Assembly: GCF_000169095.1 (NCBI RefSeq)
Contig: NZ_AAVU01000081.1
Coordinates: forward strand, 1-13,503
Length of the DNA: 13,503 bases
Reading direction: 5' to 3'
Source of the DNA: Lyngbya sp. PCC 8106
GTDB taxonomy: Bacteria > Cyanobacteriota > Cyanobacteriia > Cyanobacteriales > Microcoleaceae
The first letter of the stretch is position 1. Each line of letters opens with the position of its first letter. The position numbers and the translations under genes were made by a program. The notes under the pieces are model-generated. The model was not told where the DNA came from. It searched no databases and saw nothing but the letters and a program-made list of their open reading frames with translations. Below, piece by piece: positions 7,156 to 13,503 of the stretch.

Positions 7156-7216
7156 TCCGTTAGTTGTATCAGTGTTATGAAGCAGGTAACTGATCGCTGA
7201 TCACTGATAACTCAAT

Positions 7217-8449
7217 ATGGCAAACTCGTTTGAACTTTGGATTTTAATTGCTCCGCCAATTTTAGGTGGAATTATCGGCTATTTCACGAATGATTTAGCC
7301 ATAAAAATGTTATTTCGTCCTTATCGTCCCATCCGAGTCGGTGGACGTACACTCCCTTTTACACCCGGTTTAATTCCCCGCAACCAGGAACGCTTATCTA
7401 AACGAGTTTCAGATACAATTATGAGTTCTCTCCTCACACCAGAGGAGTTACAAAATTTAGCCCGTCGCTTGTTAAAACTCGAACGAATGGAAGCGACAAT
7501 TAATTGGCTACTCCGGTTAGCTTTAGAGCAAGTTCAAGCCGATACTCAACAAAAAACTGCTAAAATTTTAGCCGGGGTTTTACATGACTTACTCGGAGAA
7601 TCTTTACCTCGAATTCTGAAAATTTGGGCGAGACGGGAAGATTTTCTCGAACTTCAACTCAATCAAATTTTTGATCAAGTTTTACTTGAATTTCAGTTAA
7701 CAGACAAACAAGCTCGCCAGCTTTCTGACTGGTTAGTAGAAGTTGTCATTCCTCCGGAAGTCATCCGACAGGCTTTAATAGATTTTCTCACCGATCGCAA
7801 TATTTCTATTATTGATGAAGGCTTTCGAGAACGATCTAGTGGTACTTATTGGGTTGTTGCCAATTTGTTTGGTCTGCGAAATAGCTTAACGCGCTTACGA
7901 ACTTTTTGTTTAGATGAAAGAGAGGAAACCAATCGTAGATTAGCAGAATTAATTATTGCTTTGGGAATGCGACAACGACTGCAAGAATGGTTACAAAATT
8001 TATCCCTGCAAAATTTACCTGTTTCTACAGTACGCCAACTTCGCAAAACCATTCGAGATTCAGTGCGTCATTATTTGCAAGAACGAGGCATTGATATTAT
8101 TCAAGGTTTAAGTCAATCGATTGATTGGGAAAATGTTTCTACTTTGATTTTAAAGCGATTGCAAACTTCACCTGTAGTCAGCAATTCTTTAGAGTTGGTG
8201 AGTCAAGAATTAGCTTTGGTGTTAGAACGTTATCTCGAACGAGATTTAGAAAAAATTGTCGCTCAAGTGATTCCGATTTTAAATATTGATCAGGTGATTA
8301 TTGATCGCGTTATGGCGACTTCTCCCCAAGAATTAGAAGTGGCGGTGAATGGTATTGTCAAAAGTGAGTTACAAGCCATTGTTAACTTAGGAGGGGTGTT
8401 AGGGGTGATTATTGGTTGTCTGCAAACGATACTACTCTTAGTTCGCTAA
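7217..8449 (+). CDS. DUF445 (YheB-like) membrane-anchored protein
   Basis: A 410-residue protein matching the DUF445 family, which includes Bacillus YheB; the molecular function is not established. The N-terminal signature is clear: a hydrophobic helix at about 8-25 (LWILIAPPILGGIIGYF) followed by TNDLAIKMLFRPYRP and LPFTPGLIPRNQ. A long, charged, mostly helical middle (about 60-380) contains repeated amphipathic segments. A second hydrophobic helix closes the protein (about 388-409, LGGVLGVIIGCLQTILLLV), giving an in-and-out hairpin topology with the large domain on one side of the membrane. The length is normal. The ATG at 7217 lacks a clear ribosome binding site; TGATCGCTGATCACTGAT repeats precede it. 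It is co-directional with menG and with DUF3493 and could be co-transcribed, but no functional link is apparent. Confidence 0.88.
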   Translation: MANSFELWILIAPPILGGIIGYFTNDLAIKMLFRPYRPIRVGGRTLPFTPGLIPRNQERLSKRVSDTIMSSLLTPEELQNLARRLLKLERMEATINWLLRLALEQVQADTQQKTAKILAGVLHDLLGESLPRILKIWARREDFLELQLNQIFDQVLLEFQLTDKQARQLSDWLVEVVIPPEVIRQALIDFLTDRNISIIDEGFRERSSGTYWVVANLFGLRNSLTRLRTFCLDEREETNRRLAELIIALGMRQRLQEWLQNLSLQNLPVSTVRQLRKTIRDSVRHYLQERGIDIIQGLSQSIDWENVSTLILKRLQTSPVVSNSLELVSQELALVLERYLERDLEKIVAQVIPILNIDQVIIDRVMATSPQELEVAVNGIVKSELQAIVNLGGVLGVIIGCLQTILLLVR

Positions 8450-8460
8450 ACTGTTTAACG

Positions 8461-8484
8461 GATAGGGAGATTGGGAGATTTTGC
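8461..8484 (+). repeat. Intergenic purine-rich 8-mer repeat, copy 1
   Basis: The sequence reads as three related octamers (gataggga, gattggga, gattttgc), beginning 12 bases after the DUF445 stop. A similar run stands at 9137-9160, and a looser GGGAGAG-rich version at 6305-6340. It resembles the short tandem repeats scattered between cyanobacterial genes. Confidence 0.45.
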
Positions 8485-8552
8485 TTTCTGAGTTGGGATG
8501 CAGTTCTCGACAGAGAATAGTAAAATATACCGAGCAACTCTTCGCAAAATTC

Positions 8553-8849
8553 ATGTCCAAGCCCAACTCAAATCGTCAGTCTCCCAAAAGTCAACTCTCA
8601 CCCGAAAAGTACGCCCGTCTCAAAGCTGAACTCAAGACTCCGTATCGAGGGCTACGGCAATTTATTTATGTCGGATTTGGGGCTTCTGGCTTTATTGGGG
8701 CTTTAGTCTTTTTGGCCCAAGTGTTAGCCGGGCGAGAAGTTGCTTCTGCGTTACCCAACTTAGCCCTTCAAGTCGGTGTTGTGGCTTTGATGGTTTGGTT
8801 ATTTCGCCTAGAAAACCGAGCGAGCCGTCGTTCCTCCCAGTCCAAGTAA
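8553..8849 (+). CDS. DUF3493 small two-helix membrane protein
   Basis: A 98-residue protein matching DUF3493, a family found in cyanobacteria and plastid-bearing organisms, with no established function. After a polar, proline- and serine-rich N-terminus comes the family core LKAELKTPYRGLRQFIYVGF, the first membrane helix (roughly GASGFIGALVFLAQVLAG), a short NLALQ loop and a second helix (VGVVALMVWLF), then RLENRASRR. Charge placement suggests both termini are cytoplasmic or stromal-side. I chose ATG 8553; the frame stays open upstream to a TTG at 8481, but that extension covers the purine repeat and has atypical composition. No clear ribosome binding site is visible. It is the last of three co-directional genes, with a strong terminator about 215 bases downstream. 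Confidence 0.85.
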   Translation: MSKPNSNRQSPKSQLSPEKYARLKAELKTPYRGLRQFIYVGFGASGFIGALVFLAQVLAGREVASALPNLALQVGVVALMVWLFRLENRASRRSSQSK

Positions 8850-8961
8850 CATAACTTTACAATTATAGATAAAGATATATAACCCTTAAAGAAAAGAAAA
8901 TAAAGAAAATATTACGAAATAAAGGATCACCTGCGATCCCTGCAAAAATATAGAAACAATC

Positions 8962-9053
8962 TCAAATGGGGTCAACCGATATTAGAGACCCTAACCATAA
9001 ATCCCTTTTTATCGTTCAAATGGGGTCAGCCTTAATAAAGACCCTAACTATAA
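8962..9053. repeat. Two direct copies of a small hairpin-forming element
   Basis: Copies at 8962-9000 and 9016-9053 start 54 bases apart. The left block TCAAATGGGGTCA(A/G)CC matches at 15 of 16 positions and the right block GACCCTAAC(C/T)ATAA at 13 of 14, while the 8-9 bases between differ. GGGTC and GACCC within each copy can pair. Conserved arms with a variable loop suggest selection on the hairpin, or a recently duplicated mobile-type repeat. Confidence 0.6.
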
Positions 9054-9063
9054 CTAAGCTAAA

Positions 9064-9103
9064 CAAAGCACCAGCTTTCCCACTCAGGAAGGTTGGTGTT
9101 TTG
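9064..9103. terminator. Strong, apparently bidirectional terminator hairpin
   Basis: A 17-base arm (9064-9080, CAAAGCACCAGCTTTCC) pairs with 9087-9103 (GGAAGGTTGGTGTTTTG) with only three G-U wobbles, around a 6-base CACTCA loop. The plus-strand arm ends in TTTTG; on the minus strand the stem is followed by TTTGTTTA. It lies between the ends of the convergent DUF3493 and SLH-protein genes, so it probably stops transcription from both sides. Confidence 0.75.
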
Positions 9104-9136
9104 ATGTCAAGTTCTAGGTTTCGGATGTCTAGCGGA

Positions 9137-9160
9137 AGTCGGGAGGTCGGGAGATTTTGA
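9137..9160 (+). repeat. Intergenic purine-rich 8-mer repeat, copy 2
   Basis: The octamers agtcggga, ggtcggga and gattttga align with those at 8461-8484 and share GGGAGATTTTG-type ends. This copy ends 15 bases from the 3' end of the SLH-protein gene, so the two copies bracket the DUF3493 gene and its terminator. Confidence 0.45.
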
Positions 9161-9175
9161 CCTCACAATCTCTAA

Positions 9176-10891
9176 TTACGGATTACTCACTAGGTAAGGA
9201 GAATCAATCGCTTGAGCTTTTCCCGCATTAACCAAGGCTTGGTAAACAAACGCCGCAATATCAGCACGAGTCGCGACTTGATTAGGATTTAACTGATTTT
9301 GCTGAGGATAATTAACAATCAGTTGCTTTTGAGTCGCTCCGGCAACGGCTTGTAACGCCCAGTTGGGAATCTGATTGAAATCTTGATAGATCGACAATAG
9401 ATTAGTATTCTCAGAGGTATAACCCAAACCCTTCGCTAACCCGACAATACCCTGAACCCTAGTCAGTTGTTCGTTGGGTTTAAACTTACCATCTGGATAC
9501 CCCGAGAGAAAACCCGCCCGATAAGCCGTTTGAATCGCGTTGTATCCCCAAAAATTTTGAGACACATCACTAAAATTAGTTGCAGGTTGCTGAGGGGCGG
9601 GTGAAAATGCTTTTTGTACAATCGTTGCAAATTGTACCCGAGTAATCGGTTCATCGGGGCGGAACGAACCATCCTCAAATCCTGACATAATTCCTTGAGT
9701 CACTAAAGCCTCAATATAAGGTTGCGCCCAATGACCCCGCAAATCAGATAAACTCCCCGCAGACAGATCAACATTCGGTGCATTTACAGACGCCGCCACA
9801 AACTCCACCGCCCCAGAAATTCGACTTTCATCAATCTCATTTCCTACCGCTAACAAAGTATTTCCGCGAGTGGCGTTGTAAACATCGTAGCGACCATTGT
9901 TGCGAATAATATTATTTCCCGGATTTTCAGAAGTCCCTAAATTGGGTTGAGATTGAGCGATCGCCACGACTCCATCTCGGCTATTATTTTCAATGAGATT
10001 ATTACGCAGTATCGGTTGAGCGGAATGTGAAACGACAATCCCATCTCGGTTTTCGATAATCTGATTTTCCAGAACTTGAGGTGCAGCTTGGTCATTAATA
10101 GAAATAGCAAATCCAGTATTTTGAAATAAGTTACTGCGAATTTCTCCTTGACCGGAACGAGCAACAGAAATACCATTTCCTTCATTTTGAATAAAGATAT
10201 TATTCTCAACTTTAGGATTTCCTTCTGCACTAATAAAAATACCATCCCGTTTGCTATTGAAAAAAGTTGAATTCGTAATTGTAGGTGAAGAGGATTCCAC
10301 CCAGAGAGCGGTACCACGTGTATTCGGATTGGTGAGAGTTACGCCGCTAATTTGGCTGTTTCCCTCGCTTCTCAGTGTTATATTTTGACGAGCAAAAGTG
10401 GGACTGACAAAATTTCCACCTCCAGTGATCACCACATTTTGACCATTATTAGACGCATCTCCCTGCAACACAACACCATTAGGAACAGAAATGGGGAAGA
10501 TTTCTCCGGTTTGTTGGCTATAGGTTCCCGGTGCGAGTTGAACCGTAACGCCCGATTTGGCGTTTTGTAAGGCGGAGGTAATAGTACGGAAGGGTAGGGC
10601 TTGATTTCCCGAAGTTTCGCCATCAACTCCATTAACAGGATCAACATAAATGATTTGGGCTTGAACGAGTTGTTGGGGTGGGGGAGTTTGTGGCAATCTT
10701 CGCAGGAAAGCCGGGGAGGGTTGAGCGTTGAGCGGGGTAGGGGTTCCAACAGAAGCAGTGACTCCTAAAATCAGAGTTAAAGTCAATTGACGAATTCCCT
10801 CGCCAGAAAAGACAGACTGTAAGGACGTTTTTGTAAAAACTTGTAAGGGAAAACAGGGTTTAGTCAGAGAATTTTTTAGGGGGTTATTCAT
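9176..10891 (-). CDS. Secreted parallel beta-helix (DUF1565) protein with three SLH domains
   Basis: A 571-residue surface protein. A signal-like hydrophobic stretch at about 36-50 (LTLTLILGVTASVG) ends near NAQ (55-57), a likely processing site after a long, basic n-region. A proline-rich spacer leads to a DUF1565-type right-handed beta-helix (about 80-350), opened by IIYVDPVNGVDG and LPFRTITSAL. Its rungs repeat patterns such as NNIFIQNEGNGISV, SNLFQNTGFAISI and NQIIENRDGIVV. Three S-layer homology domains follow at about 381-430, 439-489 and 502-553, each with the GxxxGxxDGxFxPxxxxTR-type motif; the third is divergent (NYPQQNQLNPNQVATR). SLH domains in cyanobacteria probably bind peptidoglycan-linked polymers, which would place the helix at the outer envelope. 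Beta-helix folds often bind or cleave polysaccharide, but no catalytic residues can be assigned. Length and start are uncertain: no clear ribosome binding site precedes ATG 10891. Confidence 0.9.
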   Translation of the reverse strand: MNNPLKNSLTKPCFPLQVFTKTSLQSVFSGEGIRQLTLTLILGVTASVGTPTPLNAQPSPAFLRRLPQTPPPQQLVQAQIIYVDPVNGVDGETSGNQALPFRTITSALQNAKSGVTVQLAPGTYSQQTGEIFPISVPNGVVLQGDASNNGQNVVITGGGNFVSPTFARQNITLRSEGNSQISGVTLTNPNTRGTALWVESSSPTITNSTFFNSKRDGIFISAEGNPKVENNIFIQNEGNGISVARSGQGEIRSNLFQNTGFAISINDQAAPQVLENQIIENRDGIVVSHSAQPILRNNLIENNSRDGVVAIAQSQPNLGTSENPGNNIIRNNGRYDVYNATRGNTLLAVGNEIDESRISGAVEFVAASVNAPNVDLSAGSLSDLRGHWAQPYIEALVTQGIMSGFEDGSFRPDEPITRVQFATIVQKAFSPAPQQPATNFSDVSQNFWGYNAIQTAYRAGFLSGYPDGKFKPNEQLTRVQGIVGLAKGLGYTSENTNLLSIYQDFNQIPNWALQAVAGATQKQLIVNYPQQNQLNPNQVATRADIAAFVYQALVNAGKAQAIDSPYLVSNP

Positions 10892-11199
10892 GGCTCAAAG
10901 TGAGGAACAGTCGGTGATCGAGGATTGTCGTTTGAACTTAGGGTCTGAAAACAGATCAAATCATCAAAGCAGATATTCTGATCGTGCTAACTGTGAGAAT
11001 TTTAACGAATTTAACGCTGAAGCTAAAAGGAAAATGATCAATACCTGTTGTTTCTCAAAAAGGGAGTCCAGAAAATTCTTCATCCGTCTGCTATTCCACA
11101 CACACGGACACACTCACCCGATAACGGGCTGATTTATGTCGTTTCTCAAAAATTCTCAATTTTGTGGGATAAGTTGGGAACAATTAATGCACAATCAGC

Positions 11200-11222
11200 G
11201 TCACCGTAAATGGTATGGTGAC
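11200..11222. repeat. Inverted repeat GTCACC/GGTGAC
   Basis: GTCACC (11200-11205) and GGTGAC (11217-11222) form a 6-bp dyad with an 11-base gap. It could be a transcription-factor site or a weak hairpin; its role is unknown. Confidence 0.3.
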
Positions 11223-11291
11223 ACGTAGCTTTTATATTGGTGTTTCTCGAGTTTATTTGTCCTGACCCCTGTTTCCAGACCGGATCGGTAA

Positions 11292-11468
11292 TCAGATAGT
11301 TCCAATGCTCGACTCGGGGAATTCCATCATTGGGAAGTACAGGCGTCTCATTGGATCTTTTCCGGACGAGTCTTTAGGGGTAAAGGTGTTTGGGGTGAGG
11401 AGGTAACTCAGGCTGAGGTTGTATAGGGTTGTCAGTACGCCGGTCATCCCATCATTTTTGGAGGCCAT
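11292..11468 (-). CDS. Possible small protein, 58 codons, unknown
   Basis: ATG 11468-11466 opens a frame of 58 codons ending at TGA 11294-11292. The product begins MASKNDGMTGVLTTLYNLSL and ends MMEFPESSIGTI; it has balanced amino-acid composition and many C-ending codons (for example TAC, AAC, CTC, ACC), which makes it look more coding-like than its surroundings. A weak TAGG lies 7 bases before the ATG. I recognise no family, and the opposite strand also has a 33-codon frame here, so a chance ORF or the remnant of a decayed gene is quite possible. Confidence 0.2.
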   Translation of the reverse strand: MASKNDGMTGVLTTLYNLSLSYLLTPNTFTPKDSSGKDPMRRLYFPMMEFPESSIGTI

Positions 11469-11547
11469 GCCAAAACCTATTGCATTCTCTCAAGCAATTC
11501 TGATATTCTGGTACAGAATTTTTAGAAATTGACTTGTTGATAACTGA

Positions 11548-11565
11548 TCCTCACTCTAGTGAGGA
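11548..11565. repeat. Near-perfect dyad TCCTCAC-TCTA-GTGAGGA
   Basis: Seven-base arms flank a 4-base centre. The element lies about 256 bases upstream of the RTX start in AT-rich DNA, with no T-run on either side, so an operator or RNA hairpin is more likely than a terminator. Confidence 0.4.
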
Positions 11566-11675
11566 AAATAAAGTGTCCCATAATGAAAACTTAAAGTCAA
11601 GTTGCTAAAACATCCCAGTTATCACTTAAATCTCATAATATTTTGATACACTGGGTCTTCTGTTATTTTTCCATG

Positions 11676-11698
11676 TAAGCCAGACCGGATTTGGCTTA
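11676..11698. repeat. Dyad TAAGCCA/TGGCTTA upstream of the RTX gene
   Basis: TAAGCCA (11676-11682) and TGGCTTA (11692-11698) are separated by 9 bases. It sits upstream of the candidate RTX promoter, a place where a regulator could bind; no known site is recognised. Confidence 0.35.
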
Positions 11699-11746
11699 GA
11701 CTAAACGAAAGATCTGGTAAATTTGTACCTCAATAGCAGAAATAAT

Positions 11747-11776
11747 CTGCCAGATACACGACTCCTATTGTAGAAT
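11747..11776 (+). promoter_or_regulatory. Candidate promoter of the RTX gene
   Basis: CTGCCA (11747-11752) and TAGAAT (11771-11776) are 18 bases apart, an acceptable sigma-70-type pair, predicting a start near 11783 and a leader of about 38 bases. The -35 box matches only 4 of 6 positions, so this is tentative. Confidence 0.35.
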
Positions 11777-11811
11777 CCCATTGTTGAAATTCAAGTGTAC
11801 AACTCTCGTGT

Positions 11812-11818
11812 GGAGGAG
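11812..11818 (+). promoter_or_regulatory. Strong Shine-Dalgarno of the RTX gene
   Basis: GGAGGAG ends two bases before ATG 11821; pairing through GGAGG leaves a 4-base spacer. This is the best ribosome binding site in the window and fixes the start. Most genes here lack one, so the RTX protein may be made in large amounts. Confidence 0.75.
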
Positions 11819-11820
11819 AT

Positions 11821-12717
11821 ATGTCAGATATTAGTGGAAGTTCGGGTTTAGAGGTAGTTGGTGGCGGTATCGGGGGAGGAAATCTCGTCCTGGGTGAACA
11901 AGCCGCAGGCGACAATAGAATCCAACCGACCCTCACCGGTGTCACAGAAGTTCGTGGACAAGGGGGGAATGATGTTATTGTTCCCGGACCCAATAATCCT
12001 GATGCGACTATTTTTGGTCTGAGTGGTAATGATTCCATTTTTGGCGGTACCGGAGATAACGAAATCTTTGGGAACGAAGGCAACGACACCACCTATGGTC
12101 TAGCCGGAGACGATGCCCTCTATGGAGGTCAAGGAGATGACTATCTGTTCGGTGGGGATGATGATGACCGACTCCAAGGGGATGCTGGTAATGACACCCT
12201 AGCCGGAGGCAGTGGTAACGATAGTCTGTTTGGCGGTGAGGGCAATGACCTTCTGGAAGGGAACGATGGTGATGATGTCCTCTACGGAAACCAAGGCAAT
12301 GACCTATTGCAAGGTGACGGTGGAAGTGACACCATGTTTGGGGGTCAAGGCAATGATACCCTCCAAGGTGGAGATGGTGGCGACTCCCTCTTAGGGGACA
12401 AGGGTAATGACCGCTTGAATGGTGGTACAGGAACAGATACCTATGCCTTTACCTTTGCAGGCGGAAGTGATGCAGATACCATTGTTGCCTTTGAGAGTGG
12501 AGAAACCATTGCTTTAGGTGGAGAGGTATTCGACGCCCTCGGTGGAGATGTCGAAGCTGCTGAGTTTACTTTGGTGGGAACTGAGGCTGAAAGAGCAGCA
12601 GCAGATACACCTTTGGTCTATGTCCAAGAAACAGGTGAACTGTTCTTTGATGGACAACTGGTGGCAACCATCTTAAACAACCCCGATCTCAATGCTGGAG
12701 ATTTCGAGGTATTCTAA
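11821..12717 (+). CDS. RTX calcium-binding repeat protein, probable type I secretion substrate
   Basis: A 298-residue, very acidic protein with 16 contiguous RTX nonapeptides (residues 66-209), such as GGQGDDYLF, GGSGNDSLF, GGEGNDLLE and GNQGNDLLQ, plus an isolated earlier unit at 46-54 (GQGGNDVIV). Such GGxGxDxLx repeats fold into a beta-roll that binds calcium. There is no N-terminal signal peptide, and the C-terminal tail (about 210-298, with DTIVAFESGETIAL and ending LNAGDFEVF) is the typical place for an uncleaved type I secretion signal. No protease, lipase or other catalytic domain is visible, so a structural or surface role is more likely than an enzyme or toxin; oscillin-like surface proteins are one precedent. 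No ABC transporter, membrane fusion protein or TolC gene lies nearby. The strong GGAGGAG site fixes ATG 11821. Confidence 0.92.
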   Translation: MSDISGSSGLEVVGGGIGGGNLVLGEQAAGDNRIQPTLTGVTEVRGQGGNDVIVPGPNNPDATIFGLSGNDSIFGGTGDNEIFGNEGNDTTYGLAGDDALYGGQGDDYLFGGDDDDRLQGDAGNDTLAGGSGNDSLFGGEGNDLLEGNDGDDVLYGNQGNDLLQGDGGSDTMFGGQGNDTLQGGDGGDSLLGDKGNDRLNGGTGTDTYAFTFAGGSDADTIVAFESGETIALGGEVFDALGGDVEAAEFTLVGTEAERAAADTPLVYVQETGELFFDGQLVATILNNPDLNAGDFEVF

Positions 12718-12751
12718 GCGGCAATCTATTGTGGGTAGGGCAATACTGGGT

Positions 12752-13503
12752 TCAGTTTGCCTTGCCTTCTTGGGGATGAACTTGAGACCCGTCGGCGAGA
12801 ACAATTTGGTGGCTCAACAGGATTTGAGAATCACGGACAACTCGTTGACCTAACCCTAAAAGTAAGCCGTTAGGATGATAGACTCTAAAAATCGAGGGAG
12901 TGCTATTTTCCGATTCACAAACTATTCGTTGTCCCTGACACCAGCGTTTAGCCTTTTCATCGGAAGAAAGTGTAATGGCTTCTAGGTGTTTCAAAGCGAT
13001 AGATGCCGGAATCAGTTGAAAAGTGTCTTGTTGGATTTGAGACTCTAACGCTTCGATGGTTAAACTGTTTGTGAGATCAAAGCCGCTACTGTGAGTCCGA
13101 ACTAAGTGCGCTAAGGTTCCTCCGGTGTTTAGCATTTCGCCTAAATCTCGGGCAATTGAGCGAATATAAGTCCCCGCCCCACAAGCAATCTCTAATTCTA
13201 ATTCAGGAAACTCACCACAATTCCAGCCTAAAACTTCTAAATTAAAAACTTCAACAGTGCGCTTGGGAACCTCTACAACTTTTCCTTGACGGGCTAAATC
13301 ATATAACCGTTTTCCTTCGACTTGAACGGCACTATAGCGAGGGGGAATCTGTTCAATTTTACCTAAAAAACGGGGTAAAACAGCTTGAATTTGTTCTAAC
13401 TTTAATTCCGTAATTTGATGAGTGGTGAGAGTTTCGCCTTCTAAATCATCCGTTGTGGTGGTCATGCCAAAACGAATCTTTGCTCGATAAGCCTTTTGAG
13501 TGG
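12752..13503 (-). CDS. truB: tRNA pseudouridine(55) synthase TruB, C-terminal part (5' end off the window)
   Basis: TruB converts uridine 55 in the T-loop of tRNAs to pseudouridine. The visible part matches the C-terminal three quarters of the enzyme: KAYRAKIRFG then TTTTDDLEGE, LPRFLGKIEQIPPRYSAVQV, GKRLYDLARQGK, RTVEVFNL, then ELEIACGAGTYIRSIARDLGE and LVRTHSSGF, followed by a PUA-like tail (about the last 70 residues). The frame stays open through the ATG at 13465 to the right edge, and the upstream residues (TQKAYRAKIRFG) continue the family alignment, so that ATG is internal. The catalytic Asp of the GTLDP motif must lie beyond the window. The gene is convergent with the RTX gene, with a 34-base gap and no clear terminator. 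Confidence 0.95.
   Translation of the reverse strand, partial: TQKAYRAKIRFGMTTTTDDLEGETLTTHQITELKLEQIQAVLPRFLGKIEQIPPRYSAVQVEGKRLYDLARQGKVVEVPKRTVEVFNLEVLGWNCGEFPELELEIACGAGTYIRSIARDLGEMLNTGGTLAHLVRTHSSGFDLTNSLTIEALESQIQQDTFQLIPASIALKHLEAITLSSDEKAKRWCQGQRIVCESENSTPSIFRVYHPNGLLLGLGQRVVRDSQILLSHQIVLADGSQVHPQEGKAN

Larger units (their letters stand above)
8850..9175. other. Intergenic region with hairpin repeats and terminator
   Basis: No gene is supported. An open plus-strand frame at 8966-9160 is explained by the repeats and the hairpin it crosses. From left to right the region holds an A-rich tract (8880-8925), a small GGATC/GATCC dyad (8924-8939), two copies of a 38-39 base hairpin repeat, the long terminator hairpin and the second copy of the purine octamer repeat. 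Confidence 0.7.
10892..11820. other. 929-bp intergenic region between divergent surface/export genes
   Basis: No gene is firmly supported. It should hold the promoters of the SLH protein (minus) and the RTX protein (plus). Features seen are dyads at 11200-11222, 11548-11565 and 11676-11698, a 58-codon minus-strand ORF (11292-11468), and a G/C-richer stretch at about 11260-11470 set in AT-rich DNA. Short plus-strand frames also occur (for example 33 codons from 11305), but lack support. No transposase or RNA gene was recognised. Confidence 0.6.

Noticed and set aside
8962..9053. CRISPR array
   Set aside because: Only two copies, a gap of 15 bases between them, and variation inside the repeat rather than between repeats.
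8966..9160. Open plus-strand frame of 64 codons
   Set aside because: It runs through two hairpin repeats and the 17-bp terminator stem, which explain the sequence better than coding does.
10890..11132. Plus-strand frame of 80 codons overlapping the SLH start codon
   Set aside because: It begins opposite the SLH protein's start, has low-complexity polar composition and no ribosome binding site, and covers the expected promoter.
11730..12092. Minus-strand frame opposite the RTX gene
   Set aside because: The proline- and serine-rich product is the mirror of glycine-rich RTX codons.
13463..13465. ATG at 13465 as the truB start
   Set aside because: The frame continues upstream to the edge with residues matching the TruB family, and the catalytic GTLDP motif would otherwise be missing.

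Overview
This window looks like ordinary chromosomal DNA from a cyanobacterium, probably a filamentous Oscillatoriales-type one (the order is a guess). The evidence is: a phycobiliprotein chromophore lyase of the CpcS/CpeS family; a UbiE/MenG-type quinone methyltransferase; several small proteins of types typical of cyanobacteria (DUF3493, a DUF6679-like protein, a DUF445/YheB-like membrane protein); an SLH-domain surface protein; and at least four copies of the HIP1 octamer GCGATCGC (1840, 6688, 7093, 9957).

Layout, left to right. A minus-strand gene is cut by the left edge (1-140). After an AT-rich gap comes a Uma2/DUF820 nuclease-fold gene (520-1065), convergent with a HAD-family hydrolase (1083-1793, minus). 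A single-pass membrane protein of unknown function follows (1975-3093, plus), with a hairpin at 3203-3235 separating it from the convergent lyase gene (3371-3934, minus). The lyase is divergent from a beta-CASP metallo-beta-lactamase-fold protein with a cysteine-rich tail (4039-5655, plus). A doubtful small membrane ORF abuts that gene and overlaps, tail to tail, a conserved small cyanobacterial gene (5765-6076, minus). A plus-strand series follows: menG/ubiE (6439-7155), DUF445 (7217-8449) and DUF3493 (8553-8849). A 326-bp gap then holds two copies of a small hairpin repeat and a strong, apparently bidirectional terminator. It leads to a secreted beta-helix plus three-SLH-domain surface protein (9176-10891, minus). 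A 929-bp gap, the largest here, precedes a 298-residue RTX protein with 16 contiguous nonapeptide repeats (11821-12717, plus). The right edge cuts through truB (12752 to beyond 13503, minus).

The genes do not form one pathway. Short intergenic gaps and alternating strands suggest mostly single-gene transcription units, with menG-DUF445-DUF3493 the only plausible co-directional run. Two themes stand out: photosynthesis support (phycobilin attachment, probable phylloquinone methylation) and cell surface/export (SLH beta-helix protein, RTX protein). No transposase, phage gene, CRISPR array, tRNA or rRNA was recognised.

I see no convincing new multi-gene system. The items most worth a second look are the unexplained 929-bp region upstream of the RTX gene (with a 58-codon minus-strand ORF and three dyad symmetries), the beta-CASP protein's cysteine tail, the membrane protein with a conserved-looking extracytoplasmic domain, and the repeated intergenic elements around the DUF3493 gene.
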